Positions 9,013 to 16,181 of a stretch of DNA of 41,726 nt are shown here, piece by piece (within the stretch, counting starts at the first letter, position 1; every line of letters begins with the position of its first letter). The notes under the pieces are model-generated. The model was given only the letters and a program-made list of their open reading frames with translations, was not told the DNA's origin and searched no databases. A program made the translations under genes and the position numbers. The stretch covers positions 1 to 41,726 of the IMG/VR virus record IMGVR_UViG_3300020147_000017; one strand, written 5' to 3'. Source of the stretch: a virus.

Positions 9013-11124
9013 ATGCAAATTAAATTATTCGCTATCTTTTTTTTCTTTTTAGTTTCGTTTAATGCAACAGCGCAGTCTGTTACTGGGCCGCAGTCTACCC
9101 GTGCGCCGTTAAATATATGTACCGCCGATCAAGTTACTTGTACATGGCCCTATAAGCTTAATTTTTCTGGGGCTTCAGTTACAAATAATGGGGATGGGAC
9201 GGCTACCGTAACCGTTACTCCAAGTAGCGCCACAAACGTAGGCGTAGGTACAACTGGCAGACATTTAGTCTATACAAGCACTAATACTGCTGGCGCATCT
9301 GTGTCAATATTTGAAGCTTCAGGGAATATTGGTATAGGCTCCATTCCTGTATCGAATAAATTAGAAGTAACAGGTACAACCCAGATTGGCCCGGCTGCCT
9401 GTGTTGCTACTGGAGGAACAGTAACAACCTCTGGCGGCTACACAATTCATACATTTACATCCAATGGGACATTGACTGTCACAAGCGGATGTTCGAATGC
9501 TGAGTATTTGATCGTCGCTGGCGGGGGCGGTGGCGGTACCGGAATTGGAGGAGGAGGGGGAGCAGGGGGACTCTTACAAGGGACTGGAACAACCTTAACA
9601 GCCCAAGCATATTCTATCGTTGTTGGTTCTGGTGGTGGTGCAGACGCATCTGGAAACAATTCGTCTTTTAATGGTCTGACAGCCATAGGAGGGGGCGCAG
9701 GGGGTCGTTTTAATAACGTAGCCTGTACCACTGGGGGATCAGGTGGTGGTGCTGGGGGTGCCTCAACAGGAACGCCTCAAGGATGTGACGGCACAGCAGG
9801 ACAAGGAAATCGTGGCGGTAATGGTAATTCAGCATCAGGCGCAGGTTCTGCAGGTGGTGGTGCTGGTGCCGGAGCCAATGGGACAAATGCCTCTGGGCTG
9901 GGCTCTCCGGGTAACGGGGGGACAGGTATTAATTCCTCGATCACAGGTACTACCGTCATGTACGCCTGCGGGGGTGGTGGCGGGTTCAACAACGGGACTC
10001 AAGGCTGCTCCTCTGCCGGAAATGGGGGCAATGGTGTCAGCCAACCCGGAGGGAATGCTGTAGCCAATACTGGGTCTGGTGGTGGTGGCGGAAGCAACTC
10101 ATCCGGGGCAGGCGGTACAGGCGGAAGCGGGATTGTGGTTGTCCGTTATCCTACAACATCTTATCTAAGGGTATCAACGTCTGGAAATGTTGGTATCGGT
10201 TTACAATCCCCAGTTAATACATTAGACGTTGAAGGCAACGTTGCAATTGGGGAGCTATATTCTGGTGCAAGCATGGCCCCTTCAAATGGTCTCATTGTGC
10301 AGGGAAATGTCGGTATCGGCACCACCACGCCTCAAGGTGGATTAGTTGTGACCAATGGCAGTGTAGGTATCGGAACCTGGGCCCCGAACAACGTTTTACA
10401 AGTTGCGCATGGTAATAATTCAAGCGTAGGCGTTCGTGTTACCGATTTACAAGGCAATTCCCTCGGCTTGACCGCCTCTAAAGGGTCGAATGGATTGCCT
10501 TTTATTGGAAGTTTCAGCAACAATGCCCTAACGTTAGGTGCCGTCGGTAACGAGCATGTCAGAATCAGTACCGAGGGTAATGTTGGTATTGGTTCTATCG
10601 CGCCAAAAGCTACCTTGAATGTTCTTCAAACATCCGCCGCAGATGCCTTCCGGGTTGACGATGTTTCTGGGGATACAACCCCATTCGTTATTGATTCGAA
10701 TGGCAATGTGGGTATCGGCACTACGGTGGCGAACGCCGAGAAACTTAGGATTACTGGCAGTAATGATGGTGGTAATGTTGTGGGTATTACGATCAAGAAC
10801 GCTAATTCAATGGTTGGAACGGCAGTTTCCATCGATTTAAACACATTTGCTACGGATTCCCGTGGCCCCCGTATTCAGGGTATCCGTACGAATGCCAGTA
10901 ATTTCGAAAGCGCATTGGCATTTTCTACTGACGGTGCGGGGCAGACCGAAAGGATGCGGATAGATACAAATGGTAATGTCGGTATTGGTTCAACAGCACC
11001 ACAAGACCTATTGGTCGTCCAAGGTCAGTTTAGAGTAACTGATACAAACACCGGCGGTAATGCTGGAACATCGGCTTGCATTGATGCCAGTGGGCGTTTA
11101 TGTGCGTGTGGAACGTGTGAATAG
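9013..11124 (+). CDS. Large VGIGT-repeat tail fibre with signal peptide
   Basis: The 703-residue product has a signal peptide (hydrophobic core of six phenylalanines, cut near NATA before QSV), a glycine-rich receptor-type domain (about 150-375), then at least eight G-N-V-G-I-G-(T/S/L) repeats spaced 20-60 residues apart (about 390-680), as in trimeric beta-helical fibres. It ends in a cysteine-dense tail (C-I-D-A-S-G-R-L-C-A-C-G-T-C). I count twelve cysteines in the mature chain, mostly in close pairs, which fits disulphide formation outside the cytoplasm. The ribosome site AGAGGCACAG precedes ATG. Confidence 0.65.
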   Translation: MQIKLFAIFFFFLVSFNATAQSVTGPQSTRAPLNICTADQVTCTWPYKLNFSGASVTNNGDGTATVTVTPSSATNVGVGTTGRHLVYTSTNTAGASVSIFEASGNIGIGSIPVSNKLEVTGTTQIGPAACVATGGTVTTSGGYTIHTFTSNGTLTVTSGCSNAEYLIVAGGGGGGTGIGGGGGAGGLLQGTGTTLTAQAYSIVVGSGGGADASGNNSSFNGLTAIGGGAGGRFNNVACTTGGSGGGAGGASTGTPQGCDGTAGQGNRGGNGNSASGAGSAGGGAGAGANGTNASGLGSPGNGGTGINSSITGTTVMYACGGGGGFNNGTQGCSSAGNGGNGVSQPGGNAVANTGSGGGGGSNSSGAGGTGGSGIVVVRYPTTSYLRVSTSGNVGIGLQSPVNTLDVEGNVAIGELYSGASMAPSNGLIVQGNVGIGTTTPQGGLVVTNGSVGIGTWAPNNVLQVAHGNNSSVGVRVTDLQGNSLGLTASKGSNGLPFIGSFSNNALTLGAVGNEHVRISTEGNVGIGSIAPKATLNVLQTSAADAFRVDDVSGDTTPFVIDSNGNVGIGTTVANAEKLRITGSNDGGNVVGITIKNANSMVGTAVSIDLNTFATDSRGPRIQGIRTNASNFESALAFSTDGAGQTERMRIDTNGNVGIGSTAPQDLLVVQGQFRVTDTNTGGNAGTSACIDASGRLCACGTCE

Positions 11125-11155
11125 AACATTAACAGAAATAGGAAAGTGGAAAATT

Positions 11156-11389
11156 ATGGGGCCAGAAAGAAGGGATGATGTTGGGGGGAAGATATTGGTC
11201 GGTGTTCTAATAGCCATCATTGGCTTTTCTCTCACCTCTTTTATAGGAGCCGCTTGGTCAACAGCAAGCGAAGGTAAAAATAAGGCATGGGAGTTAAGCG
11301 AGCGAGTTACAACTATTGAAGCAAGATTTGGGTCAATACAGTCTGATTTATCAGAAATTAAAGATTTGTTAAAGCGCAGGATACCTTAA
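11156..11389 (+). CDS. Membrane-anchored coiled-coil protein (lysis region)
   Basis: The 77-residue product has one membrane span near residues 12-35 (ILVGVLIAIIGFSLTSFIGAA) followed by a coiled coil with heptads (ELSERVTTIEARF..., ending KDLLKRR). The layout resembles XhlA-type or inner-membrane spanin-like proteins, and the next gene is holin-like. The ATG at 11156 follows AGGAAAGTGGA. Topology is inferred, and no family signature fixes its role. Confidence 0.5.
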   Translation: MGPERRDDVGGKILVGVLIAIIGFSLTSFIGAAWSTASEGKNKAWELSERVTTIEARFGSIQSDLSEIKDLLKRRIP

Positions 11390-11405
11390 TAAATTGGAGG
11401 ATGTG

Positions 11406-11696
11406 ATGACATTATTGGAGAAGATAGTAGATAAGATTTTGAGCGCAAGATTTCTTATTACTGTTTTTATTGGCGTGACCTATTGTCAGATTGTTAGCCA
11501 TGCCGTGCATTTCTATTTGGAATCGCAGAAAACAAGTTCAGAAAATCTTGAATCATTTGTTACTGGTTTAATCATGGGATTTTCTGGATTAGCAGTATAT
11601 GTAGCAAAAGCTTATTTTGACCGTTCGGATAGAGATCAAAAACAGGAGAAAAAATATGATAAAAATATTCCAAGCACTACTCAAACAGTTTCTTAA
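11406..11696 (+). CDS. Holin-like protein with two membrane spans
   Basis: The 96-residue product has two hydrophobic segments (about 16-34 and 51-68) separated by a short loop and a charged C-terminal tail (SDRDQKQEKKYDKN). This is the usual plan of a class II holin. The start is ATG 11406 with GGAGGATGT upstream. It overlaps the following small gene by 41 nt. The endolysin is not adjacent; it is at 24962-25435 on the other strand. Confidence 0.55.
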   Translation: MTLLEKIVDKILSARFLITVFIGVTYCQIVSHAVHFYLESQKTSSENLESFVTGLIMGFSGLAVYVAKAYFDRSDRDQKQEKKYDKNIPSTTQTVS

Positions 11697-11931
11697 TGCT
11701 TTCCTACAGGCTTTTTTAAATCATCTTGTGGCACAGATCGGCGCAACCGCAGAGCAGGTTGTCGCGATGGTAAATGACTTAGAAGGCCAGAACCTAAGCG
11801 GGGAAGAGAAGGCAAAGAGGCTGGTTGACCAATTAAAATCGTTGGCCATTTCTAAGGGTAAAGAGGCTCCCAATAAAATATTGAAGTTAATTACAGAAGT
11901 AGGCGTGGCTATTATTAAAGGCATCAAATAA
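11656..11931 (+). CDS. Small helical protein, unknown
   Basis: The 91-residue product begins inside the holin-like gene, after a strong CAGGAG site, and reads as amphipathic helices (QALLKQFLNAFLQAFLNHLV at the start). A central acidic N-L-S-G-E-E-K segment precedes a terminal lysine-rich helix. There is no membrane span long enough to be sure. I do not recognise the family. It ends TAATG on the next start, so the two are translationally coupled. Confidence 0.55.
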   Translation: MIKIFQALLKQFLNAFLQAFLNHLVAQIGATAEQVVAMVNDLEGQNLSGEEKAKRLVDQLKSLAISKGKEAPNKILKLITEVGVAIIKGIK

Positions 11932-12137
11932 TGGGAGCCATTAAAGATGGTCTTAAAGTAACCGCTTGGATCACTGATCGGATAGATCAGGTGGCTAAAT
12001 ATTTTAAAAAGAAGGGAAGGGTTAATGAAGTCAACAAGATTGATTCTAGCGTTGATTCTAGGGATACTAAGTCTGTCAACAATATCTTGCGGGGTATTAA
12101 AAAGAAATCTGAAGATAGAATCAAATCAAGTTCTTAA
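11931..12137 (+). CDS. Small basic protein, unknown
   Basis: The 68-residue product is lysine-rich and soluble-looking, and I do not recognise it. Its ATG overlaps the previous stop (TAATG), with AAAGG about 9 nt upstream. The last 113 nt overlap the next gene in another frame. Spanin genes are often nested like this, but this product has no inner-membrane span, so it does not fit an i-spanin. Confidence 0.45.
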   Translation: MGAIKDGLKVTAWITDRIDQVAKYFKKKGRVNEVNKIDSSVDSRDTKSVNNILRGIKKKSEDRIKSSS

Positions 12138-12249
12138 TGCCAACCTTAAGAAAGGGCAGCCAGTTACGTTTGACGCCGAATGTGTTGACCCTGAGACATT
12201 TAAAATTCTGCTTAAAGAAGCAAGCCGCAACGTATCCTGTGAACATTGA
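12025..12249 (+). CDS. Small lipoprotein-like protein (possible outer-membrane spanin)
   Basis: The 74-residue product has a basic start, hydrophobic core (LILALILGILSLS) and a cysteine at residue 22 in S-T-I-S-C, close to a lipobox although position -3 is T rather than L/V/I. The mature part is short and charged, with two further cysteines. A strong site (GGAAGG, 4 nt spacing) precedes the ATG. Nested small lipoproteins near holins are often Rz1-type spanins; that is a candidate role only. Confidence 0.5.
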   Translation: MKSTRLILALILGILSLSTISCGVLKRNLKIESNQVLNANLKKGQPVTFDAECVDPETFKILLKEASRNVSCEH

Positions 12250-12273
12250 TCTTATAGAATTATATGGTACACT
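12246..12273 (+). promoter_or_regulatory. Promoter for methyltransferase gene
   Basis: TTGATC (12246-12251) and TACACT (12268-12273) are separated by 16 nt. TGG directly precedes the -10 and may act as an extended -10. The predicted start of transcription falls at or next to the ATG at 12280, and no Shine-Dalgarno sequence is visible, so the mRNA may be leaderless. Confidence 0.4.
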
Positions 12274-12279
12274 CTTCTT

Positions 12280-12945
12280 ATGTCATTCCTCCGTAAGAAG
12301 GTATTAAATTCTTATATTACCCACCGGGACGTCCTTTATAAAATATTGTCAAAAACCGATGGGCCCGTATTAGAGTGCGGCTCTGGATTTGGCAGTACTC
12401 CTTTCTTGCATGAGTTATGCGCATCTAAGCGAAGAGAATTACTTACATTAGAAAGTGACAGAAAGTGGTTAGATAAGTTTTATTTCTATAAAACAGATTG
12501 GCATAGATTAGAAGCTATCGAATCTTGGGAAAAGGCCATATCTCGTATTTCTGAAAAAAATTGGGATGTTGTGTTTGTAGATCAGAATCCTTGGGAGGCT
12601 AGACATTTAACCATTAAGAGAATAAAAAACAAGGCTAGATACATTATTTTGCATGATTGTAATTATTTCCCGGAGAACAATATATTTGGAAAAAATTTAG
12701 AGACTCTTAATGGCCCAAAGAATATCGGTAAACGAGATTACAAGGATGAATTTAAATATTCGAAAGAGTTCTTCCCGGTTGGTGTATGGCCGGACCGTCT
12801 AAAAGGCCCTCCGACACTACTCGCAAGCAACTTCTCATCTTGTGATATTCCGGCATCAAGCTATTTAGAAATTCTTCCAACATCTATCTTGTGCGATACA
12901 AAAGATTTTTTCTTGAGGATCTTCCCACAAAACACGAAGGCATGA
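12280..12945 (+). CDS. Class I SAM-dependent methyltransferase-like protein
   Basis: The 221-residue product has a Rossmann methyltransferase core: motif I L-E-C-G-S-G-F-G-S-T (31-40), an acidic strand end L-E-S-D (57-60) and D-V-V-F-V-D (96-101), followed by Y-I-I-L-H-D (121-126). It lacks an N-P-P-Y/D-P-P-Y motif, so it is unlikely to be a DNA-base methyltransferase and may act on a glycan, lipid or protein. It is last in the late-strand block with its own promoter, as morons are. Its 3' end overlaps the convergent gene at 12884 by 62 nt. Confidence 0.6.
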   Translation: MSFLRKKVLNSYITHRDVLYKILSKTDGPVLECGSGFGSTPFLHELCASKRRELLTLESDRKWLDKFYFYKTDWHRLEAIESWEKAISRISEKNWDVVFVDQNPWEARHLTIKRIKNKARYIILHDCNYFPENNIFGKNLETLNGPKNIGKRDYKDEFKYSKEFFPVGVWPDRLKGPPTLLASNFSSCDIPASSYLEILPTSILCDTKDFFLRIFPQNTKA

Positions 12946-13204
12946 TATTGCTATTTAATCTTTCCAATAAGTGCTGTGTCTGCGCCAAATTTTCTTCCAA
13001 TACGTTCATTCTTTTTTCTTGTTGTTCTCTAATCCTAATTATTTCCGGCAAAACCCCACGCCTAAACTCTTTTGGCATTGTCATAAACCCGTAAATCATG
13101 GATGCAAAGAACAGCACTACAATTAAGCCGGTAAGATAGTTTACGGCGCTGTCTTTAATGTACCATCCATGGGGGAGGCGTTTAATTCTGTCCGGTTCCG
13201 GCAT
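12884..13204 (-). CDS. Single-span membrane protein with coiled coil
   Basis: The 106-residue product has a membrane span near residues 25-43 (LTGLIVVLFFASMIYGFM) followed by a coiled coil (about 55-85, REQQEKRMNVLEENLAQTQ). It is the last gene of early operon 1. AAAGGACGC precedes the ATG. The layout would suit a spanin-like or membrane scaffold role, but it is transcribed with early genes. No family recognised. Confidence 0.55.
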   Translation of the reverse strand: MPEPDRIKRLPHGWYIKDSAVNYLTGLIVVLFFASMIYGFMTMPKEFRRGVLPEIIRIREQQEKRMNVLEENLAQTQHLLERLNSNIMPSCFVGRSSRKNLLYRTR

Positions 13205-13316
13205 TTTTGCGTCCTTTCCATAAACAGTAGGCTATTACATAAATAGGGGGGATAAGAGTTGAGGTTAAAATACATTTGATGATTTCTAGTACCTCTAAAC
13301 GTTCTATAGGGGTCAT
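13182..13316 (-). CDS. Small single-span membrane protein
   Basis: The 44-residue product has one hydrophobic segment (CILTSTLIPPIYVIAYCLW) and a basic C terminus. Its ATG overlaps the upstream TGA (AAATGA). The start lies at the 3' edge of dispersed repeat A. Unknown function. Confidence 0.5.
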   Translation of the reverse strand: MTPIERLEVLEIIKCILTSTLIPPIYVIAYCLWKGRKNAGTGQN

Positions 13317-13507
13317 TTGCCAGCCGTTTTCTTAGAATTCGGTGGGGTGTTGTTCTCTTGTGCAGCGGGACGCTCGATTCCGCATCTGACGCAGAAATTA
13401 GATTCAACTAATGGTCGCCAAATACCGCCGTTAAATATACTTTCTGGTTTTCCATATCCTATAAACTTATGCCCAAACAGCCAGCATCTAAAGGTGCCGA
13501 TTTTCAA
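13313..13507 (-). CDS. Small cysteine/histidine protein with repeat-derived tail
   Basis: The 64-residue product starts at TTG with AGGAGG upstream and overlaps the previous stop (TTGA). It has C-W-L-F-G-H-K near the N terminus and C-V-R-C-G near residue 38, a likely zinc site. The last 18 residues (from AAQENN to TAGK) are encoded by dispersed repeat A. Unknown role. Confidence 0.55.
   Translation of the reverse strand: MKIGTFRCWLFGHKFIGYGKPESIFNGGIWRPLVESNFCVRCGIERPAAQENNTPPNSKKTAGK
13316..13364 (-). repeat. Dispersed gene-boundary element, copy A
   Basis: In the minus direction it opens TGCACAAGAGAAC and closes ACGGCTGGCAAA, and it encodes the C-terminal tail of the 13313-13507 protein. 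It is the most divergent copy at the 3' side, and its centre hairpin is weak. Confidence 0.6.
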
Positions 13508-13884
13508 AGCAGGCCCTCCTTAGCTAGAAACAAATACATTTGAGCGACGGCTTCGCATAGACTTTGACTATTTACATATTCTTCATATTGAAAGTACTTG
13601 TTCTCATAGCCAATCTCCCAGCCAATCGTGCCGTTAAATCTTATAGCAAGGTCATTGCCTTTCAATTCCTTCGGCAACTCCTCAAGCAACTCGTCTGTGG
13701 TTGGGGAAAAAACTCCGTAACGGTTAGCTAGATTTAGGAATCTGCTCCTGTGAAACAATTCCCAACCATCTCCATCGTCAGCTTTAATTGGATGACGAAA
13801 TTCCCAAGTGAAATCACATTCCTTTTTGAAACCAGCATTCCTCAACGCCTTGGCTGTTTCTAAGCTGACTGTCTTAATCATCAC
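13504..13884 (-). CDS. Phage hypothetical protein (T-D-E-L-L-E family)
   Basis: The 126-residue product contains F-x-W-E-F (about 26-30), P-T-T-D-E-L-L-E-E-L-P (about 61-71) and a W-E-I-G-Y-E segment. This pattern is shared with a widespread phage hypothetical family of unknown function encoded among early accessory genes. Overlaps both neighbours (ATG over the upstream stop). No membrane segment. Confidence 0.55.
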   Translation of the reverse strand: MMIKTVSLETAKALRNAGFKKECDFTWEFRHPIKADDGDGWELFHRSRFLNLANRYGVFSPTTDELLEELPKELKGNDLAIRFNGTIGWEIGYENKYFQYEEYVNSQSLCEAVAQMYLFLAKEGLL

Positions 13885-14465
13885 GCACCCCCGTTGATAT
13901 GTGCTTTAATTGCTTTGGCAACTTTAGTGGCTTCTTTGGTCGTTATTGCCGTACTGTTGCAGATTATTTTAATTAACTGTTCCTCCGAAGCCTCGACACG
14001 GGGAGAGCGAGCGTTCCACTTGGCCGCTGCGATCTGCCCGAATATCTCAAGCGTTGAACGGCCTTCGCTGCATCCTTTATGGTAAATTTTTATCATTTCG
14101 TCTGCGGTCAGCCTCTTAGCCGGAGTGGTGCCGAACTTGGCACGTAGAATATCAGCAATGGTCATCCCGATGCTTTGCAAGCGCATTGAATTAGTATGCG
14201 CAAAGGACATTTCAACAATTCTGCTTTCTAATTCCCTGACTAAGATAGTTCTAAAAGCATCAAACCCTTTGTCATCCAACGGCACCAGAGCCTCTGCTGG
14301 CTTGCCAGCCTCTTTCACCACAGCGGGGCGGGATTCATAGTTCTTGAGCGTCATGTATATTTCATCCAATACAGCCCCGTTCTGAAGGTCACGCTTACTT
14401 AATTCCGAAAACTGTTTAGATGTTATCAACGGCTTCAATTCTTCCTTCTGGTTAATCTCTTTCAT
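13881..14465 (-). CDS. Unknown helical early protein, 194 aa
   Basis: I do not recognise this product. It is helical and soluble, with a hydrophilic N terminus, a K-R-L-T-A-D-E-M-I-K-I-Y-H segment near residue 120, and a lysine/alanine-rich end. The ATG lies inside the end of the Lar-like gene. It is one of the larger accessory genes in the operon and could be a regulator or anti-host factor; nothing in the sequence decides this. Confidence 0.5.
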   Translation of the reverse strand: MKEINQKEELKPLITSKQFSELSKRDLQNGAVLDEIYMTLKNYESRPAVVKEAGKPAEALVPLDDKGFDAFRTILVRELESRIVEMSFAHTNSMRLQSIGMTIADILRAKFGTTPAKRLTADEMIKIYHKGCSEGRSTLEIFGQIAAAKWNARSPRVEASEEQLIKIICNSTAITTKEATKVAKAIKAHINGGA

Positions 14466-14682
14466 GGTTTACACCAGACCTTTCTTCAACGGCTACGGTT
14501 GCGTTCTCTGGGGCAACACGGGTATTCCAACGAATGATTGGAGCGTCGTTTCTTCCCTTGATAGTTGCTCCGCACTTGTTACATTCAACGTAGTCTATAT
14601 AGCCGTAGTAATTGTTACATTTATCTCGGTCGTAAGATGCTTCTCCATCACAGAACGGACATTCTCTTAATTTCTTCTCCAT
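14452..14682 (-). CDS. Lar-like restriction alleviation protein
   Basis: The 76-residue product has the Lar pattern: L-R-E-C-P-F-C-D-G near the N terminus, V-E-C-N-K-C-G-A near residue 33, and I-I-R-W-N-T-R near residue 50, giving a four-cysteine zinc ribbon. Lar family proteins modulate type I restriction enzymes, and many phage homologues are untested. After W-N-T-R the family normally ends; here about 22 extra residues (VAPENATV...) come from dispersed repeat B. AAGGAGG precedes ATG. Confidence 0.6.
   Translation of the reverse strand: MEKKLRECPFCDGEASYDRDKCNNYYGYIDYVECNKCGATIKGRNDAPIIRWNTRVAPENATVAVEERSGVNHERD
14466..14515 (-). repeat. Dispersed gene-boundary element, copy B
   Basis: Minus-strand copy opening TGCCCCAGAGAACGC. 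The centre can pair CAAC with GTTG. The 3' flank (AAAGGTCTGG) has drifted from the GGTTGGCAA consensus. It codes the APENATV tail of the Lar-like protein. Confidence 0.6.
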
Positions 14683-14937
14683 TCAAGCCTCCTTTGCGCC
14701 TTGGGGGGTGCTAATAGGTTTATGTTGCTCAATGATGGATATTTCTCCATTCCTGTGCCATCTCAAAACTTTATAGCCCATCCCGCAATCAAGAGCCTGT
14801 TGTTTCAATTGATGTTTTAGGCCGTAATCCCACACATCCGTTTCACCTTCGACAATGCCAGTCCAGAACATTCTGTCTTTTAGTTGGCCGCCAACGGTAT
14901 GATGATGCTGGATTATGAGATACTTGGACTTCTTCAT
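14683..14937 (-). CDS. Unknown early protein, 84 aa
   Basis: Small soluble product with a histidine cluster (QHHHTVGG) near the N terminus and a mixed alpha/beta pattern. GGGAGAAGG precedes the ATG. Family not recognised. Upstream, 14938-14962 contains a short C-rich/G-rich hairpin (CCCCCGTGAGGG) that may be a partial copy of the dispersed element. Confidence 0.5.
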   Translation of the reverse strand: MKKSKYLIIQHHHTVGGQLKDRMFWTGIVEGETDVWDYGLKHQLKQQALDCGMGYKVLRWHRNGEISIIEQHKPISTPQGAKEA

Positions 14938-14962
14938 CTATCTTCCTTCTCCCTCACGGGGG

Positions 14963-15454
14963 TTACAGGCCTGCGTTTTTAGACTTTTCATAATATTTTC
15001 TATCTCTAATCCGTCCGCATTCCCGGCATTTCCTGTTACCGTACTTATCTTTGCGGGTATTCTCTCTGGTAAATTCGTGTCCATGAATACAGTGTGTTTG
15101 TTCTTTGCGGCCACGACCTGTGTTTAATGACTTTTCAATGAATCTACAATTTGCTTTGGTATAACCACCCTTTACATCAATGCGGTCAATGCTTGGTGTA
15201 GTCATATCCTTAGCACAATCCCTAACCCACAACTCTTTGACATCTTCCTTGGTAATCGTAAACTCTAGCCCCTTGTAGAGATAATGCTTCGGATTGCTTC
15301 CAAAAACTCGTTGTCTTGCGGCATAAAAAGACCTTAACCACGGATATTTCTGGAAATAAGACTTCGCCTTTTCAAAACGCTCTCTCTTAACTGATTCCCG
15401 CAAGGAGGAGTACCAGACCTTATTCCTTAATGCCTTCTTTTCTCTCTCTGTCAT
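14963..15454 (-). CDS. HNH-type endonuclease-like protein
   Basis: The 163-residue product matches a phage HNH/homing-endonuclease-like layout. A basic helical N terminus is followed by S-I-D-R-I-D-V-K-G-G-Y-T-x-x-N-C-R-F-I (about 88-106), the usual signature of this group. A C-terminal zinc-binding segment (C-I-H-G-H-E-F...C-R-E-C, about 121-145) follows. It could be a free-standing homing nuclease or a packaging-associated nuclease; no intron or intein is seen near it. Its ATG overlaps the upstream TGA. Confidence 0.6.
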   Translation of the reverse strand: MTEREKKALRNKVWYSSLRESVKRERFEKAKSYFQKYPWLRSFYAARQRVFGSNPKHYLYKGLEFTITKEDVKELWVRDCAKDMTTPSIDRIDVKGGYTKANCRFIEKSLNTGRGRKEQTHCIHGHEFTRENTRKDKYGNRKCRECGRIRDRKYYEKSKNAGL

Positions 15455-15636
15455 TTGATTAGACCTCGGTTAGCATTTTCAATAAAATCTTCTGGCTTGG
15501 TCATTAACGTCACAAATTCCTGTATAAGAACAAAACGCCAGTCTTTAACTTCTTGAATAAACCCAAATGGTACTTTTAAGATATAGGCTGTTTCTGTTTT
15601 GGTGATAGTAGGAATATTTTCTTGTTTTACTTTCAT
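15451..15636 (-). CDS. Unknown early protein, 61 aa
   Basis: Small soluble product beginning MKVKQENIP. The start at 15636 has GGAGAAGGAAAG upstream. A 10-codon ORF (15633-15665, MTKQAEKERI) with AAGGAGG in front ends across this ATG (ATATGA) and may couple translation. Family unknown. Confidence 0.5.
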   Translation of the reverse strand: MKVKQENIPTITKTETAYILKVPFGFIQEVKDWRFVLIQEFVTLMTKPEDFIENANRGLIK

Positions 15637-15661
15637 ATTCTTTCCTTCTCCGCCTGTTTGG

Positions 15662-15883
15662 TCATAAATCCTCCTTGCCAACCGTCGGGGAGGTGGCAGT
15701 GCTGCGGTTCTCTGGTGCGATTAGTTTCTTCGACTTTTTAGAATCAAAAATCATCATTACGGCATAAAGTTGTACCCCAAGCGCTGCCGTTAAAATCCGC
15801 AGGGGAAGCTCATCTGGGCAGTTAATAGCAAGTAAAAGTACAAAGCCAAACCAAACTGTATGTCCTATTTGCCAAATATTCAT
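15662..15883 (-). CDS. Two-span membrane protein with repeat-derived tail
   Basis: The 73-residue product has two hydrophobic segments (about 8-21 and 30-45) and a short C-terminal tail (IAPENRS...PTVGKEDL) encoded by dispersed repeat C. ATG overlaps the previous stop. Unknown. Confidence 0.5.
   Translation of the reverse strand: MNIWQIGHTVWFGFVLLLAINCPDELPLRILTAALGVQLYAVMMIFDSKKSKKLIAPENRSTATSPTVGKEDL
15674..15719 (-). repeat. Dispersed gene-boundary element, copy C
   Basis: A good minus-strand copy: opens CGCACCAGAGAACCG, closes GACGGTTGGCAAG, 46 bp. AACCG near the start pairs with CGGTT near the end. It is followed at once by the AGGAGG ribosome site of the next small ORF. Confidence 0.7.
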
Positions 15884-16113
15884 TTTCTGTCCTTTAGTTG
15901 GTCGAGTTGGGCCTGAAGCTCGGCTATTGAGTTCTTTGCAAAATTCCCATCAGAATCATGCTCGTTATCTGATAAATAAAAGCTATGGGATTCAATCTTA
16001 CCCTCTAGGATTAGCTTCTGGACATGCTTGGCCAACCTAGTGCCATCTGGATGCGGTTCATCATCTTCCCAGTACAGTGCTGATAACTCTTTCGCTAATT
16101 CCTTAATGTCCAT
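15880..16113 (-). CDS. Unknown acidic early protein, 77 aa
   Basis: Acidic, helical, soluble product (MDIKELAKELSALYWEDDEP...). GAAAGG precedes ATG. Its stop overlaps the next gene (AATGA). Between it and the upstream gene lie two very short ORFs, 16145-16192 (15 aa) and an 11-codon one. Family unknown. Confidence 0.5.
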   Translation of the reverse strand: MDIKELAKELSALYWEDDEPHPDGTRLAKHVQKLILEGKIESHSFYLSDNEHDSDGNFAKNSIAELQAQLDQLKDRK

Positions 16114-16181
16114 ACATTCCTTTCGTTCATATTCTCCTGTCCTGTTATTGGGGGCTGGCCTTAAATGATTCCTTCAACCCC

